Source: Glandiceps talaboti (lineage: Eukaryota; Hemichordata; Enteropneusta; Spengelidae). Taken from it: a stretch of 64,000 nt of DNA. A program made the position numbers and the translations under genes. The stretch lies in contig NC_135550.1 in NCBI RefSeq assembly GCF_964340395.1, positions 4,438,601-4,502,600 on the forward strand, written 5' to 3'. Positions within the stretch are counted from its first letter, which is position 1. Each line of letters opens with the position of its first letter. The notes beneath the pieces were generated by a model. That model saw only the letters and a list, made by a program, of their open reading frames with translations, did not search any database and had not been told where the DNA came from. Shown one piece after another: positions 12,723 to 24,902 of the stretch.

Positions 12723-14099
12723 ATATATATATAATAAATACTCGTACAAATACTCGTACATTTTAAACGTTTGGATGATTGACTTTATTAGGTTTTGAGA
12801 TTTTTTACTTGAAAGGGTTAAGGAGGTGCATGTAATATGGGAAATAATGTGAACATGATCCATGAGTAAGAGATATATTGATAACAGATTCGAGGTTACG
12901 AGAAATTAAAAATTGTTGATTTACCAGTTGCACTGCTCATGTAAGTTGCAACTGATTAACGCATGCTATTCAGACATTCCAGAGAATTGCAAAAGCAAAT
13001 TAAATGTTTCTAAACATTACTATTTAGCTCGTCTATCAGGAACAAATCTTCTAAGACACAATTCCCAACACCTGTTGACTGGTGTCTAAAATATGACCTT
13101 ACTTAATTGCTGGTAATCTATCATGTATATATTGTACATCGAAATTAACATAAAGTGCTCTTATTTGATCCATTTCATGACAAAATGGAAATCACCTATA
13201 TAGATAAAACAAGACATTAAATTGACAAATGAAACAAGTCACTGACTTGAAAGCGTTATTTATTTTAATAAACATAGGTGACATGTAAATGATATCACTA
13301 GATGCACAAAATCTTCCAAGATTATTAGCAATTTGCTAAATGACCATGTCGATGAATGATAAAAATGTCTTACTAGACAGTTTGCATTCCTACTTCCCTG
13401 AACATTGGTCCAGATGTGAATGGACATCAACTAGCTAAATATGGATGTGCACACTTGAGAATGGAGTTCTCGCGATCGTGTTTGTCGACTAACTTCTTGA
13501 GTTGACAAATATGGCTGCTGCAGCTGGTAGGTCATAATAGTGAAGCTCGCGAAATACAGTAGCCCACAGACTTGTCTTATTCTTGCCGTCTTAAGAAGCT
13601 TCGTAAAATAGTGGGTGTGATCAAGAACAGTTTCTAGACTAGAAATAAAGTCACACAAGTGTACCTGTTATTTGTGCAAAGTTTGGTTAATACTGAGTTG
13701 TGATCACGTGTCAGATAGATGGACTGGCGGAAGCTAGGACGGGTCGAAATTAACTATTTCTATCGCCCCTCACGGGTGTACGATTGACCTTTCTGGAAAC
13801 AACATTTCCGCTGAGGGATAATAGTTGAATTATCGTAAGGTAATGATTAATGTAATCAGCGGCGTATGGGTAAGTCTAAGCGTGTAATAATATATGTTAA
13901 ATATTATTCATTTACCTGGTGTCTTCAGTAGTATACAGGGTCAGTTGTACCCCATACATTATATCATATACGTGATGATATGGTTAAATTTCATTAAATA
14001 CTGTTGATTAAATTTACATAACTAAGTATTTTGAAAGAATGATATCAACACTGTTATATGATATATAATTACTTTTTAATGACAACTAAATTGGGAATG
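12139..14099. other. Gene-free stretch with a (TA)n tract at 12632-12733
   Basis: It contains a ~100-bp TA microsatellite. The rest is AT-rich DNA downstream (3') of the minus-strand dehydrogenase gene that ends at 14100. No other exon is supported. A plus-strand ATGGCTGCTGCAGCTG followed by GTAGGT at ~13511 resembles a first exon but nothing joins to it. Confidence 0.45.
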
Positions 14100-14427
14100 T
14101 TATTCGGTGTCAAATATCTTCCTTATTTCCTTCATGGTAGCTTCTCCTGTTGTATCTGTCATATTCACCGACATGTAATTTACGGTCCATTCTTGAGGCT
14201 GGTACATCAATTTAGGTTGTTCCTCCTCGATGATATCGACAATAATCTTCACCGCCTCTTCAGGTGTTATCCCATGATCAACGTATATTTTTCTCATTGC
14301 TTCCCGGTACTTGGCAAACAATTCTTGGGTCAGGTCGTCTAAATGACTCATTTGAGGTTCAGCCGGTGTCGAAATGGAGTTTTCCCAAATAGATGTATGT
14401 ACTGGACCATACTGGATGGTGCTCACA
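14100..14427 (-). CDS. Short-chain dehydrogenase (RDH8/HSD17B1-like), exon 4 and stop
   Basis: A 328-bp terminal exon supplies residue 180 (split codon) to residue 288 and the TAA at 14100-14102. The minus-strand acceptor is TGGTCATTCTGCAG. It opens with HVSTIQYGPVHT, the equivalent of the E-P-G-P-V-x-T segment that follows the cofactor-binding core in this family; here the usual E/P before G is replaced by QY. The rest is the family's variable substrate-binding C-terminus, including ITPEEAVKIIVDIIE, which matches the position of the conserved 'VxxAIxxxI' helix. A degenerate copy of this exon lies at ~20496-20745. Confidence 0.85.
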
Positions 14428-15470
14428 CTGCAGAATGACCACATTGTATTTATAACATGATGGTATACTCAAAGGTCAAGACGCTTCAGAAACTATTCTT
14501 ATCTCTGACTTAAGGTACAACTCCTTGAACAAAAAATATAATACTTGTTAGCATTATTTTTCTAACTGTACCCTTAACCTCGTTCACATATTGTTTTAAT
14601 ATCCACTAGTGAAAGTCATTTCTTATAGTACAAACGAATTAATTGTATTGTCACACTTGGTGCACTTCACACTGAATGTTCAGTTAACGGTACACACTAC
14701 AATAAATTTAGTCTTGTACCAGATCACATGAACACACATAGCTCAATAGACAAGGAATTATGTCTTACCAGTTACCTCACCGAACAAGATGGTTAGTTTT
14801 TCATTCTAACACCTTTCTGATAGCTACTGGCTTTTACTGTCCAACATGTTACTTTAAGAGTGTGTTCGTATTTCTATTATTAAACAATGATGTAATATAT
14901 CTTGTATGTGATTGAACGATGAAGTCATCGGGGATAATTAACTTAAAATTAGATCGTTAGAGAAATTCTAACTTATCCTTAACACTAAGACCATTAATCT
15001 CTTCTGTGACAGAGCAGTGAGATTGTGTTTACACATAACTGATCACAATATATCAATGTCTAGTTTTCTCGTCACGCAACCAATAACAGCCAGGGTAAGA
15101 CTATTTGTCTAGTAGCTCAATTTGAAAAGCGAATTTGATATTTATATTTTTAGGCAAGGAGACGAAATTACCGAAATAGTAAATATTCAAATATTGGTCC
15201 GAGAAAGCATGACTGTCATAACTAATGCGGCAGGGGATGTGAGTCTGGAAGTATTTTATTTTATGCGCATCGGCACACCGAATTGTATCCACAGGATATA
15301 CTATTGCAATCTCTGTGTTTCCGGAAAAACAAAAACCTTTTCCATCTATGCATTAGATAATTTTATAGTGTTTCATTTGCATGATAATAAATTATAAGTA
15401 ATTTTAGTTTGCATCAGCACCTGTATTATCTGCACGATACACTATATGCATACATATTATATATATAGAC

Positions 15471-15644
15471 ACACAAAATACACAAGTTATGGTACGGAGC
15501 CGTTACTCAGAGTTTCACGCTTGAATGCGATCTTCAGACGAAGATCTTCGTCTGAAGATCGCATTCAAGATCTTCGTCTGAAGATCGTATTCAAGCGTGA
15601 AACTCTGAGTAACGGCTCCGTACCATAACTTGTGTATTTTGTGT
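15471..15644. repeat. Near-perfect 174-bp compound palindrome
   Basis: ACACAAAATACACAAGTTAT at the left end is mirrored at the right end. The arms continue through GGAGCCGTTACTCAGAG and its complement. The centre contains a further perfect palindrome around GACGAAGATCTTCGTC and a duplicated ATCTTCGTCTGAAGATCG. It lies in intron 3 of the dehydrogenase gene. It would form a long hairpin in the transcript. Confidence 0.85.
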
Positions 15645-15716
15645 AAATACAGCTCTACTTCTCAGTATTGAGCGCTTTCCCTTCAGTTTATGACTTACAT
15701 CTTACACTGAATTAGT

Positions 15717-15721
<5 letters not shown>

Positions 15722-15796
<75 letters not shown>
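15722..15796. repeat. (TA)n microsatellite
   Basis: Pure TA run in intron 3 of the dehydrogenase gene. Confidence 0.97.
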
Positions 15797-15799
<3 letters not shown>

Positions 15800-15916
15800 T
15801 ATATTTGTATATATAATATGTCAGAAATACACGTGCCAATCAATAAAAGAATGGTAGCAGCATGACTAGTAAAGTTTATTGAAATTTTAGTGTGTGTGAC
15901 ACCGTTTAATACTTAC

Positions 15917-16010
15917 TGTACGTTAAAGTTCCTTAAAACAGCAGCCAGACATTGCGATAGCCCTTCAACGGCAAACTTTGCGGCGACGTAAGCATCTAGG
16001 AATGGTGTCC
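15917..16010 (-). CDS. Short-chain dehydrogenase (RDH8/HSD17B1-like), exon 3 with catalytic YxxxK
   Basis: A 94-bp exon begins with two bases of Gly149, reads TPFLDAYVAAKFAVEGLSQC and ends with the first two bases of codon 180. The active-site Tyr156 and Lys160 are in YVAAK. The following FAVEG is characteristic of the 17-beta-HSD1/RDH8 branch, whose human members have KFALEG. The minus-strand acceptor is ATTTTTACAG and the donor is GTAAGTATT. The 1.5-kb intron to exon 4 carries the compound palindrome at 15471-15644 and a (TA)n tract. Confidence 0.9.
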
Positions 16011-16289
16011 CTGTAAAAATATGCACATGAAAGGAACATGTATAGCATCGTAATGGTTATAACACTTTTTACATGTATAGTGAAATTTACACGAAAAACA
16101 ATTGCAAATGAACACCGATTGTCAAAAGTGACTGAATTATATAATTATAATTCATAATTGTTTTCATCAGAATGAATTGAAAGGACGACCAAATGTATAA
16201 TGTGTAAGAGTAATAACTTTTCTTTGAGTGTTTTGTTTAGAAATGAATAGTGCAAAAGGTAAAAATAAAAAAACACGAAAAAATAATAC

Positions 16290-16469
16290 CAATGATGCCA
16301 CTGTCGCTACTGATATTGATGATTCTTCCAGAACGTCTTTCCTTCATACTCGGGATAATTGCCTGTATAGTTCGAACTAACCCAAGGTAGTTTGTCTCCA
16401 AAACCTGTCGAAACAAACCAACTGGCATGGCTTCGATTACGCCATCTGCGAGTATTCCGGCATTGTTAA
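16290..16469 (-). CDS. Short-chain dehydrogenase (RDH8/HSD17B1-like), exon 2
   Basis: A 180-bp exon covers residues 89-149. It shows NNAG (90-93), the structural motif that stabilises the central sheet; NYLG with the catalytic-tetrad Asn115; and IINISSDSG with the expected catalytic Ser143. Boundaries on the minus strand are acceptor TTTTCATTCTCCAG and donor GTATTA, the weaker of the two. Both junction phases agree with exons 1 and 3. No stop or frameshift is present, and all four catalytic residues of the gene are intact. Confidence 0.9.
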
Positions 16470-16564
16470 CTGGAGAATGAAAAGGTAAAGTCCACATTTA
16501 GTTCGTATTGCTATCTGTCTTTCTCTCTCAACGAGAAAGTTTGTGAGTGTGAACATTCACTCAC

Positions 16565-16587
16565 GACGCATGCATGTACGCACGCAT

Positions 16588-16648
<61 letters not shown>

Positions 16649-16650
16649 CA

Positions 16651-16711
<61 letters not shown>

Positions 16712-16712
16712 G
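16565..16712. repeat. Compound (CGCA)n/(CA)n/(TA)n microsatellite
   Basis: Blocks of CA, TA, CGCA, CA and TA follow one another in intron 1 of the dehydrogenase gene. The His-Thr frames across it are artefacts. Confidence 0.95.
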
Positions 16713-16831
16713 GAGTATACTATGATGCAAAGAGGTTCGCTATCTTATATTTCATAGGGCAAGGGAAACGGTGAACTTTTTAGCCCCTGCCCCACCCAAA
16801 AGGGGAAATATTACAATGACTTCGTCGATCC

Positions 16832-16835
<4 letters not shown>

Positions 16836-16886
<51 letters not shown>
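16836..16886. repeat. (GT)n microsatellite
   Basis: Pure GT run, in intron 1 of the dehydrogenase gene. Confidence 0.95.
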
Positions 16887-17063
16887 TCAGACATGCAACA
16901 TTCGGTTTCTATTAAACCTAGTACATCAGTGACCTATCATATGGGAAATATTCATCTCGCTTTCTTAAATACGACATTTGCAAATTTGACCGAATGACCG
17001 CCACAATTGTTATTAAAGTCTATATTTACTACATATATTGTATAAAAACTCAAAAAATGTAAA

Positions 17064-17398
17064 AGACCTGTTGCCGGTTCCAAGATGCATTGCGCGTCTC
17101 TCCATGCAATGCCATGTATTCTGTACGCGCGGAGGGGTTTGCACGTGCTAATCAGGGGGATGGTTGTCACATGACGGTACCCTGGGTTTACCCGTAAAAT
17201 CCCTCTCTGTCATTGATGGAGTTTAGTCTTTGTTCTATAAAATCATCCATAATTAAAGAGGCCAACATGTCTTTCCATCATTTCCTGATGAAAAAGTTAT
17301 TTCAAATGTAATAAAGACAAAACAAGACTAAATCTAACAAACACAAGCGACATCCTCTCGCGCAATGCATCTTGGAACCAGAAAATCGATTATACCCA
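17064..17398. mobile_element. MITE with terminal inverted repeats, copy A (copy B at 38849-39130)
   Basis: The left end contains GGTTCCAAGATGCATTGCGC and the right end the inverted form, GCGCAATGCATCTTGGAACC. The whole ~330-bp body recurs in the same orientation at 38849-39130, sharing TACCCTGGGTTTAC, TTTAGTCTTTGTTCTATAAA and CAACATGTCTTTCCATCAT. There is no coding capacity, so it must depend on a transposase elsewhere. It sits in intron 1 of the dehydrogenase gene. Confidence 0.85.
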
Positions 17399-18140
17399 TA
17401 GACTCCATTCAAATGTCTACCCCATATAATCCAGTATGAGCTTTCTTTTCAGACCTCGACCATTGATATTGATATCCAGGGTCACTTATCAAAATAAACC
17501 CATTACAGACAGTAATATTCCTTTGTTGTCAATTTATTTTAAATGTTTACAGGTAATATAAGGATAACTTTTTGGTGCCCATATCACGTTTTACAGAATG
17601 GTTGTCAAATTTGTAGTAAAAAGTCATATATTGCCTAACTAAAAAACTTTACTGCACGGAGTTTCCATTCAAGTGTCCAACTCCATATAATCCTGTAAGA
17701 GAGTGTCCTCTGACCTTGACATTCAAGTAGACTATCAAAGGTAAGCCATTTTTTGGATATTGGAGAGACTCTGCAGAAGTCCCATCGAAATCATGTCTAA
17801 AGGAAATTCAGAGCATGACTTATATACACATGCATTGCTTTTTTATGTTCATATAACTTGTTACAGTATAACAGACATATTTGCAGTAAAATTTTAAATA
17901 TCATGATTTACCATGGTGCTCAAAAATTAAACGTTACTTAATAGACTCCATTCAAGTGCCGACCCCATATTTTCAGGTGTTAACTTTAGTTTTGAATTTA
18001 AGTTTGAAAAGTTTACTTAAATTTCAAAGTTGTGTTTGGAACAAAAGTTAAATTCAATATTACAAACACAGATGAGTTTCCATTTGAAAGTATCAACTTT
18101 TTCTGTTTCGACAGATATCGACCTTGATTTCAAAATTCAG
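17399..18140 (+). repeat. Three diverged tandem copies of a ~270-bp unit
   Basis: A marker resembling GACTCCATTCAAxTGTCxACCCCATAT recurs at ~17401, ~17662 and ~17944 (spacing about 263 and 281 bp). It is followed each time by similar sequence, including a CATAT..CxTxTTACAG.AT block. The end, near 18020-18070, carries AGTTGTGTTTGGAACAAA, also found at ~56270. These are degenerate copies of an interspersed repeat in intron 1 of the dehydrogenase gene. Confidence 0.6.
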
Positions 18141-18576
18141 GGTCAGTTATCCAAATCCAGCTTTTTTCGTCTTATTGTAATATCTATTTGTTGCCAGGCA
18201 CCAATTCATTTTAAATCATGTCACATTCAGTCACATTGAAGTAATGTAATTGAGGGGACTGTGCGCTCTATGAAGACTTCTTTCACATGACTTCATGGAC
18301 CTGTGTAGTCGTCACTTGAGAATTAATTTCTTATGTTTTACATGTAGTATTGTTAGGTTTATATGACCGCTTACTATCATAAACATGGAAAAAATGTTAT
18401 ATTTTGACCGTCCACAAAGCCAACGGCTTGACCTTGACCTGGTAATAAGTATTCTCATATATCTATCTGGATCTATGTATCTATCTATCTATCGATATAT
18501 CTGTCAGTCTGCCTTCTCTCCCATTTTCCCGTGTTCTTGAAAGAAATTAAAACAACAATAAATTGAGTGAACATAC

Positions 18577-18841
18577 TTAGAACCTCAACGCGGCCCTCTT
18601 CTTCAAGCACCATACTGAAAACCTTGGCGACCGACTCGTCCTTATTGACGTCCATTTCTCGTATAAAAGCAGTGTTATTGAGGTTATCACCAATGGCTTT
18701 CTCCAGTCCTTCTTTCTTGCTAAGATTTCGCAATGTTGCGTACACTTTATACCGTTTGCTTTCATGGTTGGCCAATAAGGCAGCCGCTGCTAAACCTATA
18801 CCTGACGAACAACCTGTAATTACCACTATTTTCTGTGCCAT
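18577..18841 (-). CDS. Short-chain dehydrogenase/reductase, retinol/17-beta-hydroxysteroid dehydrogenase-like, exon 1 (start)
   Basis: A 265-bp first exon encodes residues 1-88 plus one base. MAQKIVVITGCSSGIG carries the Rossmann cofactor motif TGxxxGIG at 9-16. VYATLRNLSKKEGLE follows, and the Arg after the second strand is typical of NADP(H)-preferring members. The donor is GTATGT. An in-frame ATG 14 codons upstream also exists, but the inner ATG places the first strand where the family starts. The four exons (14100-14427, 15917-16010, 16290-16469, 18577-18841) give 288 residues, close to the usual ~300. The family oxidises or reduces retinoids, steroids or related carbonyls with NAD(P)(H); the substrate here is inferred only to that level. 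A decayed partial copy lies upstream at 20.5-21.0 kb. Confidence 0.9.
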
Positions 18842-20495
18842 GACTAATATATGGTGTGTTTGTGCTGTGCCTGTCAAAACCAATTGTTAATTGGAGGTCA
18901 AGTTATTCGATAGTGTAGCTGCTGGACCTTGGATGTTCTTCCGGTACAATACGACACACAACCAAGCAATCACTGTGAACTTCGATTCGTTCGCTTATTG
19001 TATCGGAAGAAAGCCCGAAAGTCTAGCAGCAAGACTAGTTATTCGACTATCTGGACTATAAATCAAAGCCGGGGTAAGATCACTAAACACTAGTATGCCA
19101 CTGTGAGTCAATTCATTGTGGGACTGTGGATTTGTTCATCGCTACAACAACAACTGACATCTCTTTTTTGTAAAAAGGAAAGACGTCGACAGGATGACCT
19201 CAATCACTAACCCCCCCCCCCTCCCCCCCCCCCCACACACAGGACTTCTCAACAGTAGAGAAGATACTACCTGAACCTGATTAAGTTGGAACTGTGATAT
19301 TGTTTTCATCAAGTAAACAAAGATATGTCGCCTAAAAATAGGTAAATTAATTTTAAAAAGACATTGTCAGTGTGTGTTATTTAGTGGTCAGTGTGATATT
19401 ATCCGTAGGTGTTGTAGTGGTTAAATTTTGGTGCAAGTTTAAATTTTGAGCGAAAGCCTGGTTTTGAATCCGTCGCTACATTATAACCACACTCTAGTTT
19501 ATAACTGTAGTATCTTTTTTCGATCAAGCAACAACAACATGCTATTCACTGAAAGGTGTTAGCCTATCAATAATTAGACATTCCATATGTTAATCAGTGG
19601 TCGATCTTATCGATTAGTATTGCAATAACAGGTTTAAATCGTGATCGCCGTCGAGGGTACGGACACCAAAAATCAATTTGATTTGATTTATCATGTAATA
19701 TCTGCAAAACAAAACGTTCACCCATAAGTGATTCAATACTATTCAGGGTGTACAAAATTACAATTAATAAGTTGTTGTATCTAACGAAAACATTTCAAAA
19801 AAAATTCAATTGCAGCTATATAGTGTAGTGCAGCTTTCAATTATCGGGACAGTTGCACAAATTACCAACTCAAGGTATATTCTGAGAATTAATTTTTAAA
19901 GACTTCAATGGTTAAAGTGGTACAGGCTGGTACAGGCTAAATTGTTTTTGACTCAGGTGAATGATTTCACATCTAACCTTAATAGAATGATTCTAGTATT
20001 GTGTTAATGTCACGTCAAGCTTTGTGGTATTGAACGTTGCCACCAGACACTATTTACGCCATCATAGGGATTCTTACAGTTCAATATATGTATACTAAAT
20101 TACGTCATCGAACTATCTGGTTAGATATTTATCCATACAGTGCATAATTTAGAAGGTAATATCAAAGTGGTCATATGGACCAGGATTTGGATATTTAATT
20201 TACAAAACAATCCTATCACGACTTCCTATTTGAAGTCTGTGTTTTTAACTCAATACAGCTCAAGAAGCTAATAATGTGTAAAAATGACATTAATCTCTGC
20301 AATCTATTCAGTTACACGGAACGACTTGCCATGTGTTGTTTTACATTGATTTTTCAACTAGGAAACCGTGATAAAATTATATTAGAAATTAAAAAATTTA
20401 AAATTTAAAAATCAAAAATGAATACCTAATCCATATGATCACTTTTAATTATGATTTAATTTTGATTCTGTTGTGGGTGTGTATGATTGAAGCAC
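18842..20495. other. Upstream region of the dehydrogenase gene; no other gene seen
   Basis: The 5' flank of the minus-strand dehydrogenase gene should lie here, but no TATA or initiator could be singled out. It contains an A/C-rich homopolymer region at 19210-19240 and the tRNA-like segment at 19406-19482. Confidence 0.4.
19406..19482 (+). repeat. tRNA-like segment, possible SINE head
   Basis: AGGTGTTGTAGTGGTTAA resembles an A box and GGTTTTGAATCC resembles a B box (GGTTCRANNCC). Their spacing of ~45 bp is close to tRNA-derived SINE promoters. It does not fold cleanly as a full tRNA: the acceptor stem is not evident. Tentative. Confidence 0.3.
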
Positions 20496-21022
20496 GAGTG
20501 TTATTCAGTGTCAAACATCTTTCTCATTTATTTGATCGTATCTTCTCCCGTTGTATCCGTCAAATTCACAGATATTACATTTGTCGACCATTCTTGAGGC
20601 CGATACATGAATTTTGGTTGATTCGTTTCGATAATATCATCGATAATCTTTACTGTCTCTTCTGATGCCATCCCATAATCAGCGTACATTATTCCCTCAA
20701 TGCGTCCTCATACCTGACGTACATTTCTTGGGTAAGGTCATCCATATCTATATAATAGGTCTTTTCGGTAATTGTTGTGAATACAAAAAATGAAGTACAT
20801 ATACTAACTAAAGGATATCTACATGAGCTTCTTCTTCAAGGACCATACTGAAAAAGTTGACGACCAACTCGTCCTCGTCAAATTCTCGTATGAAAGTAGT
20901 GTTATTTAGGTTGTCAGCAATGGCTTCTCCAGTCCTTCTTTCTTGATAAGATTTCGCATTGTGCGTACACTTTATACCGTTTGCTTTCATGGCTGGCCAA
21001 TAAGGCAGCCGCTGCTAAACCC
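20496..21022 (-). pseudogene. Broken partial copy of the short-chain dehydrogenase (exons 1 and 4 only)
   Basis: The minus strand at ~20815-21022 matches exon 1 of the gene at 18577-18841: AAALLASHESKRYKVYA, then a frameshift, then FIREFDEDELVVNFFSMVLE. The region that would carry TGxxxGIG is deleted and replaced by AT-rich sequence. About 70 bp further on, ~20496-20745 matches exon 4 (YRPQEWSTN-like and DIIDDIIETNQPKFMY-like stretches after frame correction). Exons 2 and 3, with all of the catalytic Asn, Ser, Tyr and Lys, are absent. It therefore cannot encode a working enzyme. Confidence 0.85.
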
Positions 21023-23099
21023 ACAATAAATATATTTTAGTGCCATGCATAACAAATTTTTTTCCCATTTTTCATTTTCCCATTTTTAGAAATGTTTGTA
21101 TTGGGGTACAAAACAGATTTCATTATAAAAGACCCCCTCTCACCTCCACCCCACACTAAAAGAATTTAGTTTTTACCCTACATAGAACTATTGATCTCAA
21201 TTATAAATCAGTTTGGGACTTCTAATGGAGATGATTGTAGTTATCATACATTATATGTACAAAAATGTATAGGAACTAGACTAACTATACAAAAAAATGT
21301 ATATATGGACATTGAATATCCAATATCTAGACACAGGCTGGGTCAGGCACTTTCAGTCACAGTGTTTGCCACATATTTCAAAGTGTCCTAAATTGGTTAT
21401 GTTTGTGCACATGTCCACATGTTCAGGTCAATGGAGGAACAGATTTTAGAGCCAGTAAATCTTAAGGTATTTCATTTCTTATGTGTTACATGTACAGCTA
21501 CGCATGCAAGTTTTTCTACCACAAGATGACACAATGCAACTCATGGCGTGCAATAGTGAGAAGTCATTTCTAACAAATAACGGTTGCTTAAAGGTGGCCA
21601 TGCTGTAGTGGTGTGATGCCATACCATATGTATTGGATGTATCAAGATACAGAGTTTATGTTATAGTTTGAATGTCTATTTATAGCTATTTGTTTATGGT
21701 TTATTTTATGCACATGCATTTTTTTGTCTTAGCTCACACAGCGCCCACAAACGACAGCATAGTGGCTCAATGACTAGTACACATGCACGTCCTATATACT
21801 TTGCAATGTTTTTTTGGTGGTTATACCCAAGGACGCATTGTGGTACAATGACTACGCATGCGTGTTCTATGTACGATGTGCAATCTCCACGCCGAGGGCA
21901 CTATCTATGATATCATCATGAGGCAGCCATGCCAGCTTAGGGGCTTTGGCCTAGTTATGATATTAAATGTATGGACATTTAAGTACAGCACCGTGGCTCA
22001 TGATTTTAATTAGTTGAAAACAAGGTGACCCCCCCCCCCTTTATTCAATTCGTAAAAATGATAACCCCCCCCTCTTTGAGTCCCAAATTGAGGTGCCCCC
22101 CTCTGATTTGCCCCCCCCCGCCGTAAAAAGTGATCGCTCCCTTATTCTTTATTATTTATAAGTGGACATCCGCAAATATTTCAGCTTTGCCACAACAAAA
22201 TGCACTTCCAGATAATATGTACTGGATAGCATAATTGTGTCTCAATTCTGGTATTTTATTACCATATTCAAGCATTGTAAGACTTTAAATTATGTCTATG
22301 GTTTGATATCTTATGCCTCTAAATGGCCTCCCACATTGTCTTATTTTCATTTTTTTTTCATCTTTGGAGTTGTCTCCTTCCAATCAGTAGCAATCAAGGT
22401 GATAATTTGTCTTTTTCCCAAAACAAGCTTGAAGGTGGCCAGCTGAGTACCTCCCTGTATAGGTTAGAGCTCATTACGAGACATCTCCATGTATACGTTA
22501 GAGCTCATTACGAGACATCTCATTATGCATGTGAAATCCACATCCTTTACTTAAATTTAAGTAATCTCGGAGTATTATTGTAGTTGGCTATTACTGTTAT
22601 TTTAATGTATCATTGTACCATACAATTTCATATCTCCACTGTAGTGTAGGTGACAGAAGGGGTGGCTACAATAATGCTTGAGTTTCATTTGGCAGGGCTT
22701 GATTAACATTTTGTGAGAGGAGAGGGTGAGAGGAGCTACAACGTTTGTTTAACCATGAATTGTGTACACTTTCAAACTGTAGAACTGATGAAAATTGATT
22801 GCTATGCAGACACATTGCAAGAGACAAAATCAAAATGCCTGAATAAATTCTATATAAACTCAATTGAAATGTTTTGATATCATTATATATGGTTTGTTTT
22901 TACATAGTGTCAAGCATTATGAGAGAAAAATCGACCTACCTACCCAATGTGATGGGTTAGGTTGCCCATTGAACAACTTTTTTATTTTTTCTGGCCTTAC
23001 ATATGATATTTAATTGCGTAGGCTAAAACAGATATAATGTAAATTGCATGCAAATTTATGTAAATTAGTCACCTTTCTAAATTTTAAATGATTGCACCA
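21023..23099. other. Non-coding stretch, no gene supported
   Basis: It contains C-homopolymer-rich repeat remnants at 22027-22140 and a two-copy 34-bp direct repeat around GAGCTCATTACGAGACATCT at 22463-22521. No exon with splice support was found. Confidence 0.4.
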
Positions 23100-23456
23100 A
23101 GACAAAGTTCTAATTTCAAAAATATTTAAAATTAATTTGACAAAGTAAATACATCTATTTTATTAAAATAGATAAGTGAATAAATAAAGAAATAATTGTG
23201 GAAATATTAAATAAAAATAATTGAAATAAATTAATTTGACAAAGTAAATACATCCATTTTATTAAAATAAAGAAGTGAATAAATAAAGAAATAATAATAA
23301 CAAAATAAATTAATTTGACAATAAAGTAAATACATTAATTTTATTAAAATAAAGAAGTGAATAAATACAGAAATAAAATTTAAAAAAAGAGAATAAATAC
23401 AGAAATAATTGTGGAAATTAAAAACATCTATTTTGGCAGGGATCTCACCCTATACG
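23100..23456. repeat. Single arm of the AT-rich foldback family (compare 46675-47330 and 49290-50075)
   Basis: AT-rich, quasi-periodic sequence with TTTGACAAAGTAAATACATC and GAATAAATAAAGAAATAAT modules. It ends in TATTTTGGCAGGGATCTCACC, the same terminal sequence as the arms of the 46.7-50.1 kb structure. Only one arm is present here. Confidence 0.65.
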
Positions 23457-23491
23457 GTACACAGTGTTGTTTAATTATGTAATGTATTTGC

Positions 23492-23633
<142 letters not shown>

Positions 23634-24007
23634 CTTGTTCTTCTTGTTCTTGATGTAAAGAAAAGCAATTGAAGCCATTGTCCATTGCCGAGCATGCTTT
23701 CATTGACATTGAGAATTCGACCATGTTGGTAAACACTGAGGGCGCTCTTCAGTAAGTGCCTTACAGTGCAGCGATCACCAGTCACTCTCAATCGTTCGTT
23801 TCAGCAGCTGGTTGAGTAACGAATCAACCACGCCAAATGAGCAATGACAAAACGTTGAAAAACCCAATCGTATCACGACGAGGCAAAAGAAAAAGAGCAC
23901 ACTAACGATCGGTCATCACTTCTACCATCTATCGGTGTTAAACTTACACCTTATAGAAGATCGTCACGACCGGTCGTCGAGGGGGCTGTCGGTCCTCCAC
24001 ACTCCAG

Positions 24008-24081
24008 AGTCCAATGGCTCAATTTTTGTTCTAGCTGGTGTAGCAAAATTGGTGCCTATTGGACCACAGTATAATTATGAG
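24008..24081 (+). CDS. TMEM35B-like membrane protein, penultimate exon
   Basis: Reads SNGSIFVLAGVAKLVPIGPQ followed by YNYE and donor GTTAGT in phase 0. FVLAGVAKL matches the first membrane segment of the DoxX-like TMEM35 family (human TMEM35B has FALVGLAKL there). A plausible acceptor is the pyrimidine-rich CGGTCCTCCACACTCCAG at 24007. No in-frame ATG precedes it, so the initiating exon lies further upstream and was not found. The alternative ATG at 24013 is in another frame and stops after six codons. The (TA)n tract lies just upstream. Confidence 0.65.
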
Positions 24082-24902
24082 GTTAGTGAAAATCACTGAT
24101 GTTAAATCTAAAATAAGGATAGAATATTACTCCGAAACAATGAACTGGCAAAAACATATAAACAACAACATTGTTATACTCATTAATTTACTATAGTGCG
24201 ATGACCTCCAAAGTCAAGCAATAGGTCTCGTTTGTGGTTTACCCAGACAGTGTGGTGCTATCTATGGTTTACATGTACCATAAGCATTACCCCATGGGCC
24301 TTTACAAATTGTAAACTATTGCTAAATCTACCTACCCCACCTATTTTAAAATTGAATGTAATTGGAACCACACAATTTTTTTTATGCCTAAGAAAAATTT
24401 TGTGGTTTCGGTTACACTCAATTTTAGAATAGGTGTGTGTGGTAGGTAGATTTTTTTATTTCATTTTATTTTTTTTCTTTGTGAGTGTCTAGTTCAGGTT
24501 TTCCATTGTTTTCCAAATGGTCTCTGTGTTGTTTATTTCTGCCTAACAGATGTACAGCCATTACAGCTTGGAAGAAGTGTCATATTGTCTTTTTTTAGTG
24601 GATGTCAGTTTCCTCATCCACTATTTCTGGCAACACTTCACAATTTTCATGGTTTTAATATTTTTTCTTGAATACGTAAACAAAAGTTTTGGGTCGACAG
24701 TGAAAATCTAGATGGGGTTGGGTATTAACCGGAACCAAACCATTTTTTTTTCAAGGCCATACATCATGGCCTGTTGTTATACAATAAAAAGATTGATTGT
24801 CAAAAACATATGTAAATCTTCAAATACATGTATATGATCCAGTTCCCTGCAGTGCTCAGACCTCCAAACCACTACTGAAAAGTCTGATTTTTCCTTCGTC
24901 AG

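Noticed and set aside
19406-19482. Functional tRNA gene
   Set aside because: Box-like motifs are present but no acceptor stem or anticodon arm folds convincingly. Recorded only as a possible SINE head.
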